The translations under genes were made by a program, and so were the position numbers. From Paracidovorax avenae ATCC 19860 (lineage in GTDB: Bacteria > Pseudomonadota > Gammaproteobacteria > Burkholderiales > Burkholderiaceae_C): a stretch of 64,000 nucleotides of DNA. The notes beneath the pieces were generated by a model. That model did no database searches. It was not told the origin of the DNA and was given only the letters and a program-made list of their open reading frames with translations. Positions 45,332 through 52,765 of this stretch are shown in pieces; within the stretch, counting starts at the first letter, position 1; every line of letters begins with the position of its first letter. The stretch covers positions 3,348,001 to 3,412,000 of the forward strand of contig NC_015138.1 in NCBI RefSeq assembly GCF_000176855.2. The letters run 5' to 3'.

Positions 45332-45802
45332 CTACATCAGTCCCTTGGCCTTCTCTTTCACCATCTTCTTGTAGAGCTCATAGACGGCCTTGCCCTCGTG
45401 GGGGGTCGCATTCAGTGCCGTGCCGTCCTTGATTTCTTTTTTGAGATTGTCGGGCAGCCCATGCGGATAGCTGTGCAGCAAGCCACCCGCTTTCGAGTTG
45501 CGCCAGAGCTGCTTTCTCATCTTGGGATCGCCACCGTCACCCGAGACGTGCCGTTCGTCGAGGGGGCCTCGGCCTTCGTACTTCGTGCTCGCGGAAAAGG
45601 TCAGCCCCCTGGGCGCCATGGAAGAAGACGATTCCGCCGCGGCCCTGGGTGGGCGGTTCGCAGCGCGCGGCGGGCTGGCGGAAAAGTCCCAACTGGCGAC
45701 CTTGTCGTGGGATTCCTGCTGGGCACGCTCGGGCGAACTGTTCGGGGACACATTGAAGGTCGGGTACGGATTCCATCCGCCTCCTGTAACTCTGTTGAAC
45801 AT
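45332..45802 (-). CDS. Candidate type III effector, small, unknown function
   Basis: A 156-residue protein without a recognised domain. Residues 1-80 are rich in Ser, Pro, Asn and Arg (MFNRVTGGGWNPYPTFNVS, then SSPERAQQES, then a poly-Ser stretch), fitting a secretion signal. The C-terminal 60 residues are basic and helical (KMRKQLWRNSKAGGLLHSYPHGLPDNLKKEIK ending in KKMVKEKAKGLM). There is no signal peptide. ATG 45802 leaves a plausible leader after the PIP box at 45911-45935. An in-frame ATG at 45856 would add 18 residues but begin only about ten bases after the predicted transcript start. The gene sits between nasT and the nrt leader, which looks like an insertion. Confidence 0.6.
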   Translation of the reverse strand: MFNRVTGGGWNPYPTFNVSPNSSPERAQQESHDKVASWDFSASPPRAANRPPRAAAESSSSMAPRGLTFSASTKYEGRGPLDERHVSGDGGDPKMRKQLWRNSKAGGLLHSYPHGLPDNLKKEIKDGTALNATPHEGKAVYELYKKMVKEKAKGLM

Positions 45803-45910
45803 GGGTATTGCTGAGAAATTTAAGTGAAATTTCGCTGCACCGATGGACGATGCCACCGGGCAACACTGCCGCGATTTTTAGTGAATGCGACGCCCGGCGG
45901 CAGCGCAGGT

Positions 45911-45935
45911 CCGAAACGATGGCCCTCGATGCGAA
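45911..45935 (-). promoter_or_regulatory. PIP box upstream of the 156-residue orphan gene
   Basis: On the minus strand TTCGC (45935-45931), 15 bases, TTCGG (45915-45911), matching TTCGB-N15-TTCGB. About 30 bases downstream lies TAAAAAT (45881-45875), a fair -10-like patch. Confidence 0.78.
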
Positions 45936-46114
45936 CTCCACGGGCCGGCATGCACAAACCCGTGGCGCCCTGCGCACGAAGAGGGTGCGCCGGGCTTGCG
46001 GCACTGCACCATTCAGGCCCTGCGCGCACGGCTTTCCGCATCACCCGCGGCATCGCGTCAGGAGCAAACCGCTGGTGAATCCTCTGGCATAGGCCTTGCA
46101 TAACCCTCGCCAGC

Positions 46115-46157
46115 ACCCATCGCTGGGTCTTCGGGCTTTCCATCCAACGGCGGATGG
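46115..46157 (+). ncRNA. ANTAR-binding two-hairpin leader RNA of the nitrate transport operon
   Basis: Hairpin 1 is ACCC (46115-46118), hexaloop ATCGCT, GGGT (46125-46128). Hairpin 2 is CCATCC (46140-46145), hexaloop AACGGC, GGATGG (46152-46157). The linker is 11 bases. Both loops carry A at position 1 and G at position 4, which is the published hallmark of ANTAR RNA substrates. The terminator hairpin begins 17 bases later. NasT, encoded about 800 bases upstream, is the obvious ligand. The expected action is antitermination of nrtABC transcription when nitrate or nitrite is present. Confidence 0.85.
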
Positions 46158-46174
46158 CGTCCCGACCACCGGAC

Positions 46175-46230
46175 AAAGGCGTCCCCACCCCTCGCGGCCA
46201 CCGCCGCGAGGCGGTGTGGACGCCTTTTTT
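46175..46230 (+). terminator. Leader terminator controlled by the ANTAR hairpins
   Basis: AAAGGCGTCC (46175-46184) pairs perfectly with GGACGCCTTT (46218-46227). Inside it CACC pairs with GGTG, and CCTCGCGG (46190-46197) pairs with CCGCGAGG (46204-46211). A T-run ends at 46230. This long hairpin lies 25 bases before the nrtA start codon, so transcription would stop unless prevented. Confidence 0.88.
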
Positions 46231-46254
46231 ATTTCACTCTTCAAGGAAGCCCCG

Positions 46255-47499
46255 ATGACCGATCTCTCGAAAACCAGCCTCCACCGCCGCACCGTGCTGC
46301 AGGCCGCCGCGGTGGGCGCCGCGGGCGTGAGCCCGGCGCTGCGCTCCCTGGTGCATGCCGCGGGCTCCGATGCGCCCGAGAAGAAGGAAGTGAAGATCGG
46401 CTTCATCCCGCTCACGGACTGCGCCAGCGTGGTGATGGCCTCGGTGCTGGGCATCGACCAGAAGTACGGCGTGAAGATCATCCCCAGCAAGGAAGCCAGC
46501 TGGGCGGGTGTGCGCGACAAGCTGGTGAACGGCGAACTGGACTTCGCCCACGTGCTCTACGGCCTCGTCTATGGCGTGCACCTGGGCGTGGGCGGCCCCA
46601 AGAAGGACATGGCCGTGCTCATGACCCTCAACAACAACGGCCAGGCGATCACGCTCTCCAGGAAGCTCGCAGAGAAGGGCGCCGTGAACGGCGCCTCGCT
46701 CGCCAAGCTGATGGCCACGGAAAAACGCGAATACACCTTCGCGCAGACCTTCCCCACCGGCACGCACGCGATGTGGCTCTACTACTGGCTGGCGGCCAAC
46801 GGCATCGACCCGATGAAGGGCGCCAAGGTGATCACCGTGCCGCCGCCGCAGATGGTGGCCAACATGCGCGTGGGCAACATGGACGGCTTCTGCGTGGGCG
46901 AGCCCTGGAACCACCGCGCCATCATGGACGGCATCGGCATCACCGCCACCACCACCCAGGCGATCTGGAAGGACCATCCCGAGAAGGTGCTCGGCACCAC
47001 GTCGGAGTTCGTGCAGAAGTACCCCAACACGGCCCGCGCCGTGACCGCAGCCATCCTGGAGGCCGGCCGCTGGATCGACGAAAGCCTGGCCAACAAGAAC
47101 AAGATGGCCGAGACCATCGCCGGCAAGGCCTACGTGAACACCGGCGTGGACGCCATCAACCAGCGCATCCTGGGCCGCTACCAGGACGGCCTGGGCAAGA
47201 CCTGGGACGACCCGGACTACATGAAGTTCTACAACGACGGCGCGGTGAACTTCCCGTACCTGTCGGACGGCATGTGGTTCCTCACCCAGCACAAGCGCTG
47301 GGGGCTGATCAAGGACCACCCCGACTACCTCGGCGTCGCGAAGTCCATCAACCGCATCGACCTCTACAAGCAGGCCGCCGCGGCCGCCAAGGCCCCGCTG
47401 CCCAAGAGCGACATGCGCACCAGCAAGCTGGTGGACGGCATCGTCTGGGACGGCAAGGACCCCGCGAAATACGCGGACGGTTTCAAGATCAAGGCCTGA
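46255..47499 (+). CDS. nrtA: Nitrate ABC transporter substrate-binding protein (NrtA/CmpA family), Tat-exported
   Basis: A 414-residue binding protein of the NrtA/CmpA/NasS family. The N-terminus carries a twin-arginine signal (LHRRTVLQAAAVGAAGVSPA). The mature domain shows VKIGFIPLTDCASVVMASVLGIDQKYGVKIIPSKEASWAGVRDKLVNGELDFAHVLYGLVYG. It continues with FPTGTHAMWLYYWLAANGIDP and MRVGNMDGFCVGEPWNHRAI, both of which contribute to the nitrate/bicarbonate pocket in the family. AAGGAAG precedes ATG 46255. First gene of a three-gene transporter operon controlled by the upstream leader. Nitrate is favoured over bicarbonate or cyanate because of the ANTAR leader and nasT. Confidence 0.92.
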   Translation: MTDLSKTSLHRRTVLQAAAVGAAGVSPALRSLVHAAGSDAPEKKEVKIGFIPLTDCASVVMASVLGIDQKYGVKIIPSKEASWAGVRDKLVNGELDFAHVLYGLVYGVHLGVGGPKKDMAVLMTLNNNGQAITLSRKLAEKGAVNGASLAKLMATEKREYTFAQTFPTGTHAMWLYYWLAANGIDPMKGAKVITVPPPQMVANMRVGNMDGFCVGEPWNHRAIMDGIGITATTTQAIWKDHPEKVLGTTSEFVQKYPNTARAVTAAILEAGRWIDESLANKNKMAETIAGKAYVNTGVDAINQRILGRYQDGLGKTWDDPDYMKFYNDGAVNFPYLSDGMWFLTQHKRWGLIKDHPDYLGVAKSINRIDLYKQAAAAAKAPLPKSDMRTSKLVDGIVWDGKDPAKYADGFKIKA

Positions 47500-47539
47500 G
47501 CGCCGGCCCCCACCCCGATCACCCGCGAAGGAGTCCACC

Positions 47540-48487
47540 ATGGTCAGCGCCGTCTTCCATGCTCCCCCGGAGCCCGCCACCGCAGCCACCGCCGCGCATT
47601 CCGCCCCGGCCCCCTCCTCCCCCGCACCCACAATGAAGACCGCCTCCCCGCCCGCCCCCGCAGCACCCGCCGCTGCCGTCCCGGCACCGCGCGACACCGC
47701 CGCCGCCCTGCGCCGTTTCTGGCTCGCGGTGCTGCCGCCCGCCTGCGGCATCGGCCTGCTGCTGGTGGTGTGGGCCATCGTCTCCACCACCACGGGCGGG
47801 AGCATTCCCAACCCGGCCGACACCTGGAAGCAGGCCGTGGAGATCTTCAGCGACCCGTTCTACCGCAACGGCCCCAACGACCAGGGCGTGGGCTGGAACG
47901 TGCTGGCCTCGCTCGAGCGCGTAGCCGTCGGCTTCGGCCTCGCCGCCGTGGTGGGCATCCCGGCCGGCTTCGTGATCGGGCGCTTCACCTTCCTCTCGCG
48001 CATGTTCAACCCGCTCATCAGCCTGCTGCGCCCGGTCTCGCCGCTGGCCTGGCTGCCGATCGGCCTGCTGGTCTTCAAGGGCGCGAACCCCGCGGCCATC
48101 TGGACCATCTTCATCTGCTCCATCTGGCCGATGATCATCAACACCGCCGTGGGCGTGCAGCGCGTGCCGCAGGACTACATGAACGTGGCCCGCGTGCTGA
48201 ATCTCTCCGAATGGAAGATCGCCACCACCATCCTCTTCCCCTCGGTGCTGCCCTACATGCTCACCGGCGTGCGCCTGGCCGTCGGCACCGCGTGGCTGGT
48301 GATCGTCGCCGCCGAGATGCTGACCGGCGGCGTGGGCATCGGCTTCTGGGTGTGGGACGAGTGGAACAACCTGAACGTCAAGAACATCCTGATCGCGATC
48401 TTCGTGATCGGCATCGTCGGCCTGCTGCTCGAATACGCCCTCGTCAAGCTCGCCACGGCCTTCTCGTTCGAAGAGGTCAAGGCCTGA
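47540..48487 (+). CDS. nrtB: Nitrate ABC transporter permease
   Basis: A 315-residue permease (SsuC/NrtB type, BPD_transp_1). An unusually long Ala/Pro-rich N-terminal tail (about 50 residues) precedes the first helix (FWLAVLPPACGIGLLLVVWAIVS). About six further hydrophobic segments follow. The coupling loop that contacts the ATPase is YMNVARVLNLSEWKIATTILFPSVLPYMLTGVRLAVGTAWLVIVAAEML near residues 215-260. It begins 41 bases after nrtA with GAAGGAG as ribosome-binding site. Confidence 0.93.
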   Translation: MVSAVFHAPPEPATAATAAHSAPAPSSPAPTMKTASPPAPAAPAAAVPAPRDTAAALRRFWLAVLPPACGIGLLLVVWAIVSTTTGGSIPNPADTWKQAVEIFSDPFYRNGPNDQGVGWNVLASLERVAVGFGLAAVVGIPAGFVIGRFTFLSRMFNPLISLLRPVSPLAWLPIGLLVFKGANPAAIWTIFICSIWPMIINTAVGVQRVPQDYMNVARVLNLSEWKIATTILFPSVLPYMLTGVRLAVGTAWLVIVAAEMLTGGVGIGFWVWDEWNNLNVKNILIAIFVIGIVGLLLEYALVKLATAFSFEEVKA

Positions 48488-48525
48488 TCCGGTCCGACCC
48501 GATCCACCCCACACCGGAGTTCCCC

Positions 48526-49338
48526 ATGCATGCCTCCCTCAACACCAAGTTCATCGAAATCCAGGGCGTGGAGCAGACCTTCAAGACCACCAAGGGCCTG
48601 TTCCCCGCGCTGCGCGGCATCGACCTGGCGATCGCCAAGGGCGAGTTCGTCTCGCTTATCGGGCACTCGGGCTGCGGCAAATCCACCCTGCTGAACCTGA
48701 TCGCGGGCCTGGCCACGCCCACGGCCGGCGCGCTGATCTGCGCCAACAAGGAAATCAAGGGCCCGGGTCCGGATCGCGCGGTCGTCTTCCAGAACCACTC
48801 CCTGCTGCCCTGGCTGACCTGCGAAGGCAACGTGTACCTGGCCGTGGAGCGCGTGTTCGGCGCCACCGAATCCAAGGCGCGCCTGAAGGAGCGCACCGCC
48901 GCCGCCCTGGCGCTGGTGGGCCTGAGCCACGCCGCGCACAAGCGCCCCGGCGAAATCTCCGGCGGCATGAAACAGCGCGTGGGCATCGCCCGGGCGCTGT
49001 CGATGGAGCCCCAGGTGCTGCTGATGGACGAACCCTTCGGCGCCCTGGACGCGCTCACCCGCGCCAAGCTGCAGGACGAGCTGCTGGAGATCGTGGCGCG
49101 CACGCAGAGCACCGTGGTGATGGTGACCCACGACGTGGACGAGGCCGTGCTGCTCTCCGACAAGATCGTGATGCTGACCAATGGGCCGGCGGCCACCATC
49201 GGCGAGGTGCTGGCGGTGGAGATTCCGCGGCCGCGCAGCCGGGTGCAACTGGCGGAGGATGCGGTGTACCTGCAGTGCCGGAAGGCGGTGATCGATTTTC
49301 TGTACACGCGGCAGGGGCATGTGGAGAAGGCGGCTTGA
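48526..49338 (+). CDS. Nitrate ABC transporter ATP-binding protein
   Basis: A 270-residue ABC ATPase corresponding to NrtD, or to the ATPase half of NrtC. Walker A is LIGHSGCGKSTLLNLIAGL near residue 43, the Q-loop is VFQNHSLLPWLT, the signature is EISGGMKQRVGIARAL near 144, Walker B is VLLMDEPFGALD, and the switch His is in VVMVTHDVDEAV. There is no fused NrtA-like binding domain, unlike cyanobacterial NrtC. It energises the NrtB channel. Last gene of the operon; the following 130 bases contain no clear terminator T-run. Confidence 0.93.
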   Translation: MHASLNTKFIEIQGVEQTFKTTKGLFPALRGIDLAIAKGEFVSLIGHSGCGKSTLLNLIAGLATPTAGALICANKEIKGPGPDRAVVFQNHSLLPWLTCEGNVYLAVERVFGATESKARLKERTAAALALVGLSHAAHKRPGEISGGMKQRVGIARALSMEPQVLLMDEPFGALDALTRAKLQDELLEIVARTQSTVVMVTHDVDEAVLLSDKIVMLTNGPAATIGEVLAVEIPRPRSRVQLAEDAVYLQCRKAVIDFLYTRQGHVEKAA

Positions 49339-49442
49339 GGGTGTTGCCTGCCTCCGTGGCACTGTCAGCGTCGAGAGCACCCGGCCGAACCCAGGCTTCC
49401 CCGGCTGCTCCGTCCTCGCCCGGAATCCCCTCCGGGATCACC

Positions 49443-49467
49443 CAAATATATACATCGTATATATTTG
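49443..49467 (+). promoter_or_regulatory. Perfect 25-base operator palindrome before the reductase-tetR operon
   Basis: CAAATATATAC (49443-49453) and GTATATATTTG (49457-49467) are perfect inverted 11-base arms around ATC. It ends five bases before the reductase ATG at 49472, overlapping the ribosome-binding GAGGG at its edge. The TetR encoded by the second gene is the probable binder, giving autoregulation. Confidence 0.8.
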
Positions 49468-49471
49468 AGGG

Positions 49472-50014
49472 ATGCCAACGATCACCGCTCACGTTTTCAT
49501 AGCCATCAGCCTGGACGGCTACATTGCCCGGAACGATGGAGACATCGACTGGCTGTTGCAGCGCGATGATCCGGTAGAGGACCATGGCTACCCGGCGTTC
49601 ATTGCGGACAAAGGCGCGATCGTGATGGGGCGCGGCAGTTATGAGAAAGCACTGACCCTGGACCCGTGGCCTTACGACCGACCTGTCGTGGTGCTGTCCA
49701 GGCAGCTGGTCGGTGCCGCTGTTCCCGAGGCGTTGGAGGGCAAGGTCCGGTTCTCCAGTCGAACGCCCAGAGAAGAGATGCAGGAGCTGGCTCGGCAGGG
49801 CGTGCACCGGGTGTACGTCGATGGCGGCCAGGTGGTGCAGTCGTTTCTGCGCGACGGGCTGATTGCCGACATGGTGATCACCACCATCCCCGTGCTGATC
49901 GGATCGGGCAGGCCACTGTTCGGTGCGCTATCCCGTGACATCGGTCTGAAGCTGGTGTCCAGCCGCAGCTTCCCTTCGGGTTTGGTGCAATCCACCTACC
50001 AGCTGGCGCCATGA
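49472..50014 (+). CDS. Dihydrofolate reductase-like (RibD C-terminal) protein
   Basis: A 180-residue protein of the DHFR/RibD_C fold: VFIAISLDGYIARNDGDIDWLLQ at the N-terminus, GAIVMGRGSYEKAL near residue 50, PWPYDRPVVVLSRQL, the nucleotide loop GVHRVYVDGGQVVQSFLRDGLIADMVITTIPVLIGSGRPLFG near 108-150. These short reductases use NADPH; most have no known substrate and are not true folate enzymes. Codon use is less GC-rich than in the nitrate operon before it. It overlaps the TetR gene by four bases. Confidence 0.88.
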   Translation: MPTITAHVFIAISLDGYIARNDGDIDWLLQRDDPVEDHGYPAFIADKGAIVMGRGSYEKALTLDPWPYDRPVVVLSRQLVGAAVPEALEGKVRFSSRTPREEMQELARQGVHRVYVDGGQVVQSFLRDGLIADMVITTIPVLIGSGRPLFGALSRDIGLKLVSSRSFPSGLVQSTYQLAP

Positions 50015-50646
50015 CCCGCCCGCGCGGGCGCCCGACGCACGGGAAGGGAATGACGCGAGACGACGTCCTCGCCGCCGCCCTGCAGCTGCTGGATGAAAGT
50101 GGAGGTCACGGCTTGACGCTTCGCACCCTGGCCGCACGGCTGGGCGTCACGCCGATGAGCCTTTACCACCACGTTGGCGACCATGCCGGGTTGCTGCGCG
50201 CGCTGTCGGACCGGGTGTACGCGGAAGTCATGGCCGCGGTGGACGAGTTGCCGGACCGTCGGACAGAAATCCAGGAACTACTCTTTCGCTACTACCGTGC
50301 CGTGGGCCGCCATCCGCAGCTCACACTGGCGATCTTCACGACGCCGGAAGCCTTTGCAGGGGTGACCCGCCAGATCACCGATCGTCTGACAACCTTGCTT
50401 GCAGGGCTCACGGCCGAGCCCGTCCTGTGGCGTGACATTCTGGTTGACCATGCCCATGGCAGTGGCCTGGCCCTGGCCTCCGTGAGACATGAGCAGGCTG
50501 AGGCACTGCAGGAGCAATATCGACTGGCCCTCGATCGCTTGCTCAATCACCTGGTGGAAAAGGAACGGGCCGGCACACATGGGCACGTGTCGCCGTTGGC
50601 TAGTCATATGCACGATCCTGTTCCTATCCCCAGAGATAAGCGATAG
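50011..50646 (+). CDS. TetR family repressor
   Basis: A 211-residue regulator. The DNA-binding domain is TRDDVLAAALQLLDESGGHGLTLRTLAARLGVTPMSLYHHVGDHAGLLRALSDRVY at about residues 15-70, the LGVTPMSLYHHV form being typical of the TetR(class A-H)/TetR_C_1 branch. The C-terminal half is not assigned to a ligand. It overlaps the reductase gene, and the 25-base palindrome before that gene is a likely operator. The last 20 residues are not conserved-looking. Confidence 0.88.
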   Translation: MTRPRGRPTHGKGMTRDDVLAAALQLLDESGGHGLTLRTLAARLGVTPMSLYHHVGDHAGLLRALSDRVYAEVMAAVDELPDRRTEIQELLFRYYRAVGRHPQLTLAIFTTPEAFAGVTRQITDRLTTLLAGLTAEPVLWRDILVDHAHGSGLALASVRHEQAEALQEQYRLALDRLLNHLVEKERAGTHGHVSPLASHMHDPVPIPRDKR

Positions 50647-50674
50647 GACGGGGCTGGGGAATCAAGGGGCTATC

Positions 50675-52162
50675 TCATCTGCCGGACTTCGCCCAAATAC
50701 CTTCCCCCATCACCGCCGCGTTAATCAACCGCCCGTGCTCCAGGCGGTAGATATCGCTATGGCTTCCACCACCCGTACCGTAAGCGCTTTCTGAAATCAG
50801 CTCGGACGCGTCGATGTAGTAAATATTGGAAGTCCCGGGCTGCTTTGCCTCGATGTGTCCGCTGGCCCGGGCGACCGCGCAATGAGCAAGGCGTGGACCT
50901 TGGTGATAGGGTCCGCAAAACTTCCTGTGACTCTTTTCCTCGCCCAGGTAGGTGCCCCAGAACGGCAGGGGCACCGCGGTGTCGCCTGCCGAGGCGGTAA
51001 TGACGAAACGTTTGGCTTGAGGACATCCTTTGGGATAGACAACGTTCTGCAGCACACTGGTGCGGCCGAAGATCCGCTCGGACAGGTAAGCCGGCTGCAA
51101 ATTCACAAGGACGTCGATCTCAGCAAGTGGTGCGACAGAGGCCTCTTTCGGGCGAACGACGGCAGGGCCTGCGCAGACCGCCACGGAACTCGCCTTGGCG
51201 CCAAAGCTGTGGCCCAGCACGACCACTGGTTTGGGCGGCATGTCTGGCAGGTTTTCGTGCAGTTTCTCGCGCACGGTGGGCAACGTGTCGTGCAGGAGCA
51301 CGCCGAGCCAAGACATTCCGACCTCGTCGGCATCGCCCGCTTTCGTCGGAAAACTGAGGATCTTCACTGCCGGATCGATCCAATCGCTACTCCACTGGCT
51401 GGGCCATGTGACACCGATTACCAATGGGTTGAAGCGCTCGGGAGACGACGGCTGCTCGTCGCTTGCCCGACTCATGTTCCAGACCAGCGAATTGATATTC
51501 CGTACTGCCTCTTCCTGCACGGTATTCCAACCCATGACGATCACAACGATGTGCGTGTAGGCTGGGCCGCTGCCGGAATCAGGCTTCGAGCTACCGACCG
51601 AGGGCTGTGCTGCGGTCGGTTTCTGCCGGGTCTGAATGCGGCGCTGCATGTCGTTGGCCAACCCATCGAGCGCCTTCCAGCTATTGGAAAACACTTCACT
51701 CGGATGCCAAATGGTTGGGGCCAGATCGCTACATGCCGGGACCAGCTGCCGGGCCGCCGACTCGGGCGACTGCACATAGGCATTGAAGAGCGTGCAATTT
51801 CCTGATCGAAGCGCGTCGGCATGATGCCGGATGACATGGGTGACAGCCATCACCTTGCCATCGTTGAATTTTGCTTGGAGCGCCTCGTCCGCCAAGCCGT
51901 ACTCGGGGCGATTTTTTACGACGACACCGTCCTTCGGGCGCCGCACCTTCTCGATCCCGATCAAGTAGCCGTCGAAACGCGGTGCGATCTCGAACGGATA
52001 GTAGAGCGCACTATGAAACTGGCGAGTGATAGGCCCATCGGTGCTCAGCGCAACCTCTTCCGTCTCAAGGCGTCGCGACGTATTGGCACAGCCCACCAGA
52101 GACACCATCACGAGTGTCAAGGCAAGAAACTTCGACTTTATAAGCGGCTGTTCCCAATGCAT
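50675..52162 (-). CDS. Lipoprotein with alpha/beta-hydrolase fold, unknown substrate
   Basis: A 495-residue predicted lipoprotein. Signal LIKSKFLALTLVMVSLVGC ends in lipobox LVGC, Cys about residue 25. A central alpha/beta-hydrolase-like region shows THIVVIVMGWNTVQEEAVRN near 190 and the nucleophile elbow VVVLGHSFGAKASS (GHSFG), about residue 300. A later acid and a His (GGGSHSDIYRLEHGRLINA near the C-terminus) could complete a triad. GC content is clearly lower than in the flanking genes. ATG 52162 was chosen because it creates the lipoprotein signal; the frame stays open for 136 more codons. No named family; transfer is likely. Confidence 0.7.
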   Translation of the reverse strand: MHWEQPLIKSKFLALTLVMVSLVGCANTSRRLETEEVALSTDGPITRQFHSALYYPFEIAPRFDGYLIGIEKVRRPKDGVVVKNRPEYGLADEALQAKFNDGKVMAVTHVIRHHADALRSGNCTLFNAYVQSPESAARQLVPACSDLAPTIWHPSEVFSNSWKALDGLANDMQRRIQTRQKPTAAQPSVGSSKPDSGSGPAYTHIVVIVMGWNTVQEEAVRNINSLVWNMSRASDEQPSSPERFNPLVIGVTWPSQWSSDWIDPAVKILSFPTKAGDADEVGMSWLGVLLHDTLPTVREKLHENLPDMPPKPVVVLGHSFGAKASSVAVCAGPAVVRPKEASVAPLAEIDVLVNLQPAYLSERIFGRTSVLQNVVYPKGCPQAKRFVITASAGDTAVPLPFWGTYLGEEKSHRKFCGPYHQGPRLAHCAVARASGHIEAKQPGTSNIYYIDASELISESAYGTGGGSHSDIYRLEHGRLINAAVMGEGIWAKSGR

Positions 52163-52765
52163 GCCGGCGAGGACTTGCAGCTGTACTCGTCGCAGAAAGC
52201 TGCCGATGGGCTCTCGACGGCCTCTGTGCCTTCCGCCGTCCACGACAACCTGGACATCGCGATCAAGGTTGTACAGTCGATTTGCGCAACGGCCGATGCC
52301 TGTGAAACTGGCCTCCAGCCCTTTTAATATGCTGATCATTCTGCAGCATTTCATGCTGAATCCCCCCCTGCTTATAGCCGCCAGGGTATACATACAGTCG
52401 GGCTTTAGCAAGCAGATTGCATGGCGCATCGCGTAAACCCCAGACGCTCGGTATCGGCTGAAATTCCCAGTTCTTCTATTGGCCACAGAGGTCGAAGCAA
52501 CGGCGGTCACTTGCCTACATGCCGCGCCGGTACGGATTCTCAAGAATGGCTTCTCCCGGTCGCCCGGCACACCCTACCGATCCGATAGGCAAGAGCCAGT
52601 CCTGTTCGCTTCTCCATGGCAGGATCACGACAGACATTGGCAGAAGCGCGCGAACCCGCCATGGGCGGACGGCGTACGCTACCGGTCTTCGCCGCTGATA
52701 CCGCTCTGCCCCTCCTCACGGAGTGCAGCAGCTTCCGGCCTCCAGAGCCCTTCCCGCACCCCACG
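52163..52765. other. Gene-free interval at the right edge of the low-GC insert
   Basis: About 600 bases separate the lipoprotein start from the Fsr-like exporter. The frame of the lipoprotein continues open to 52570 but its translation looks random (Cys/Arg-rich, no conserved motif). I see no tRNA, no transposase remnant and no clear terminal repeats. Composition returns to high GC after about 52600. The lipoprotein promoter should lie here. Confidence 0.4.

Larger units (their letters stand above)
45803..46254. other. Divergent control region: PIP-box promoter and nrt leader
   Basis: These 452 bases separate the small effector candidate from nrtA. The first part, read leftwards, holds the PIP box (45911-45935) and an AT-rich TAAAAAT patch near 45875-45881. 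The second part, read rightwards, holds the two ANTAR hairpins (46115-46157), the terminator hairpin (46175-46230) and the nrtA ribosome-binding site. Short ORFs in the interval have no protein features. Confidence 0.6.

Noticed and set aside
45808..46103. Short plus-strand ORFs between the small effector candidate and nrtA
   Set aside because: They overlap the PIP box and lie just before the leader hairpins; no protein features.
52163..52570. N-terminal extension of the lipoprotein hydrolase to 52570
   Set aside because: The extra 136 residues look random and would bury the lipoprotein signal peptide inside the protein.
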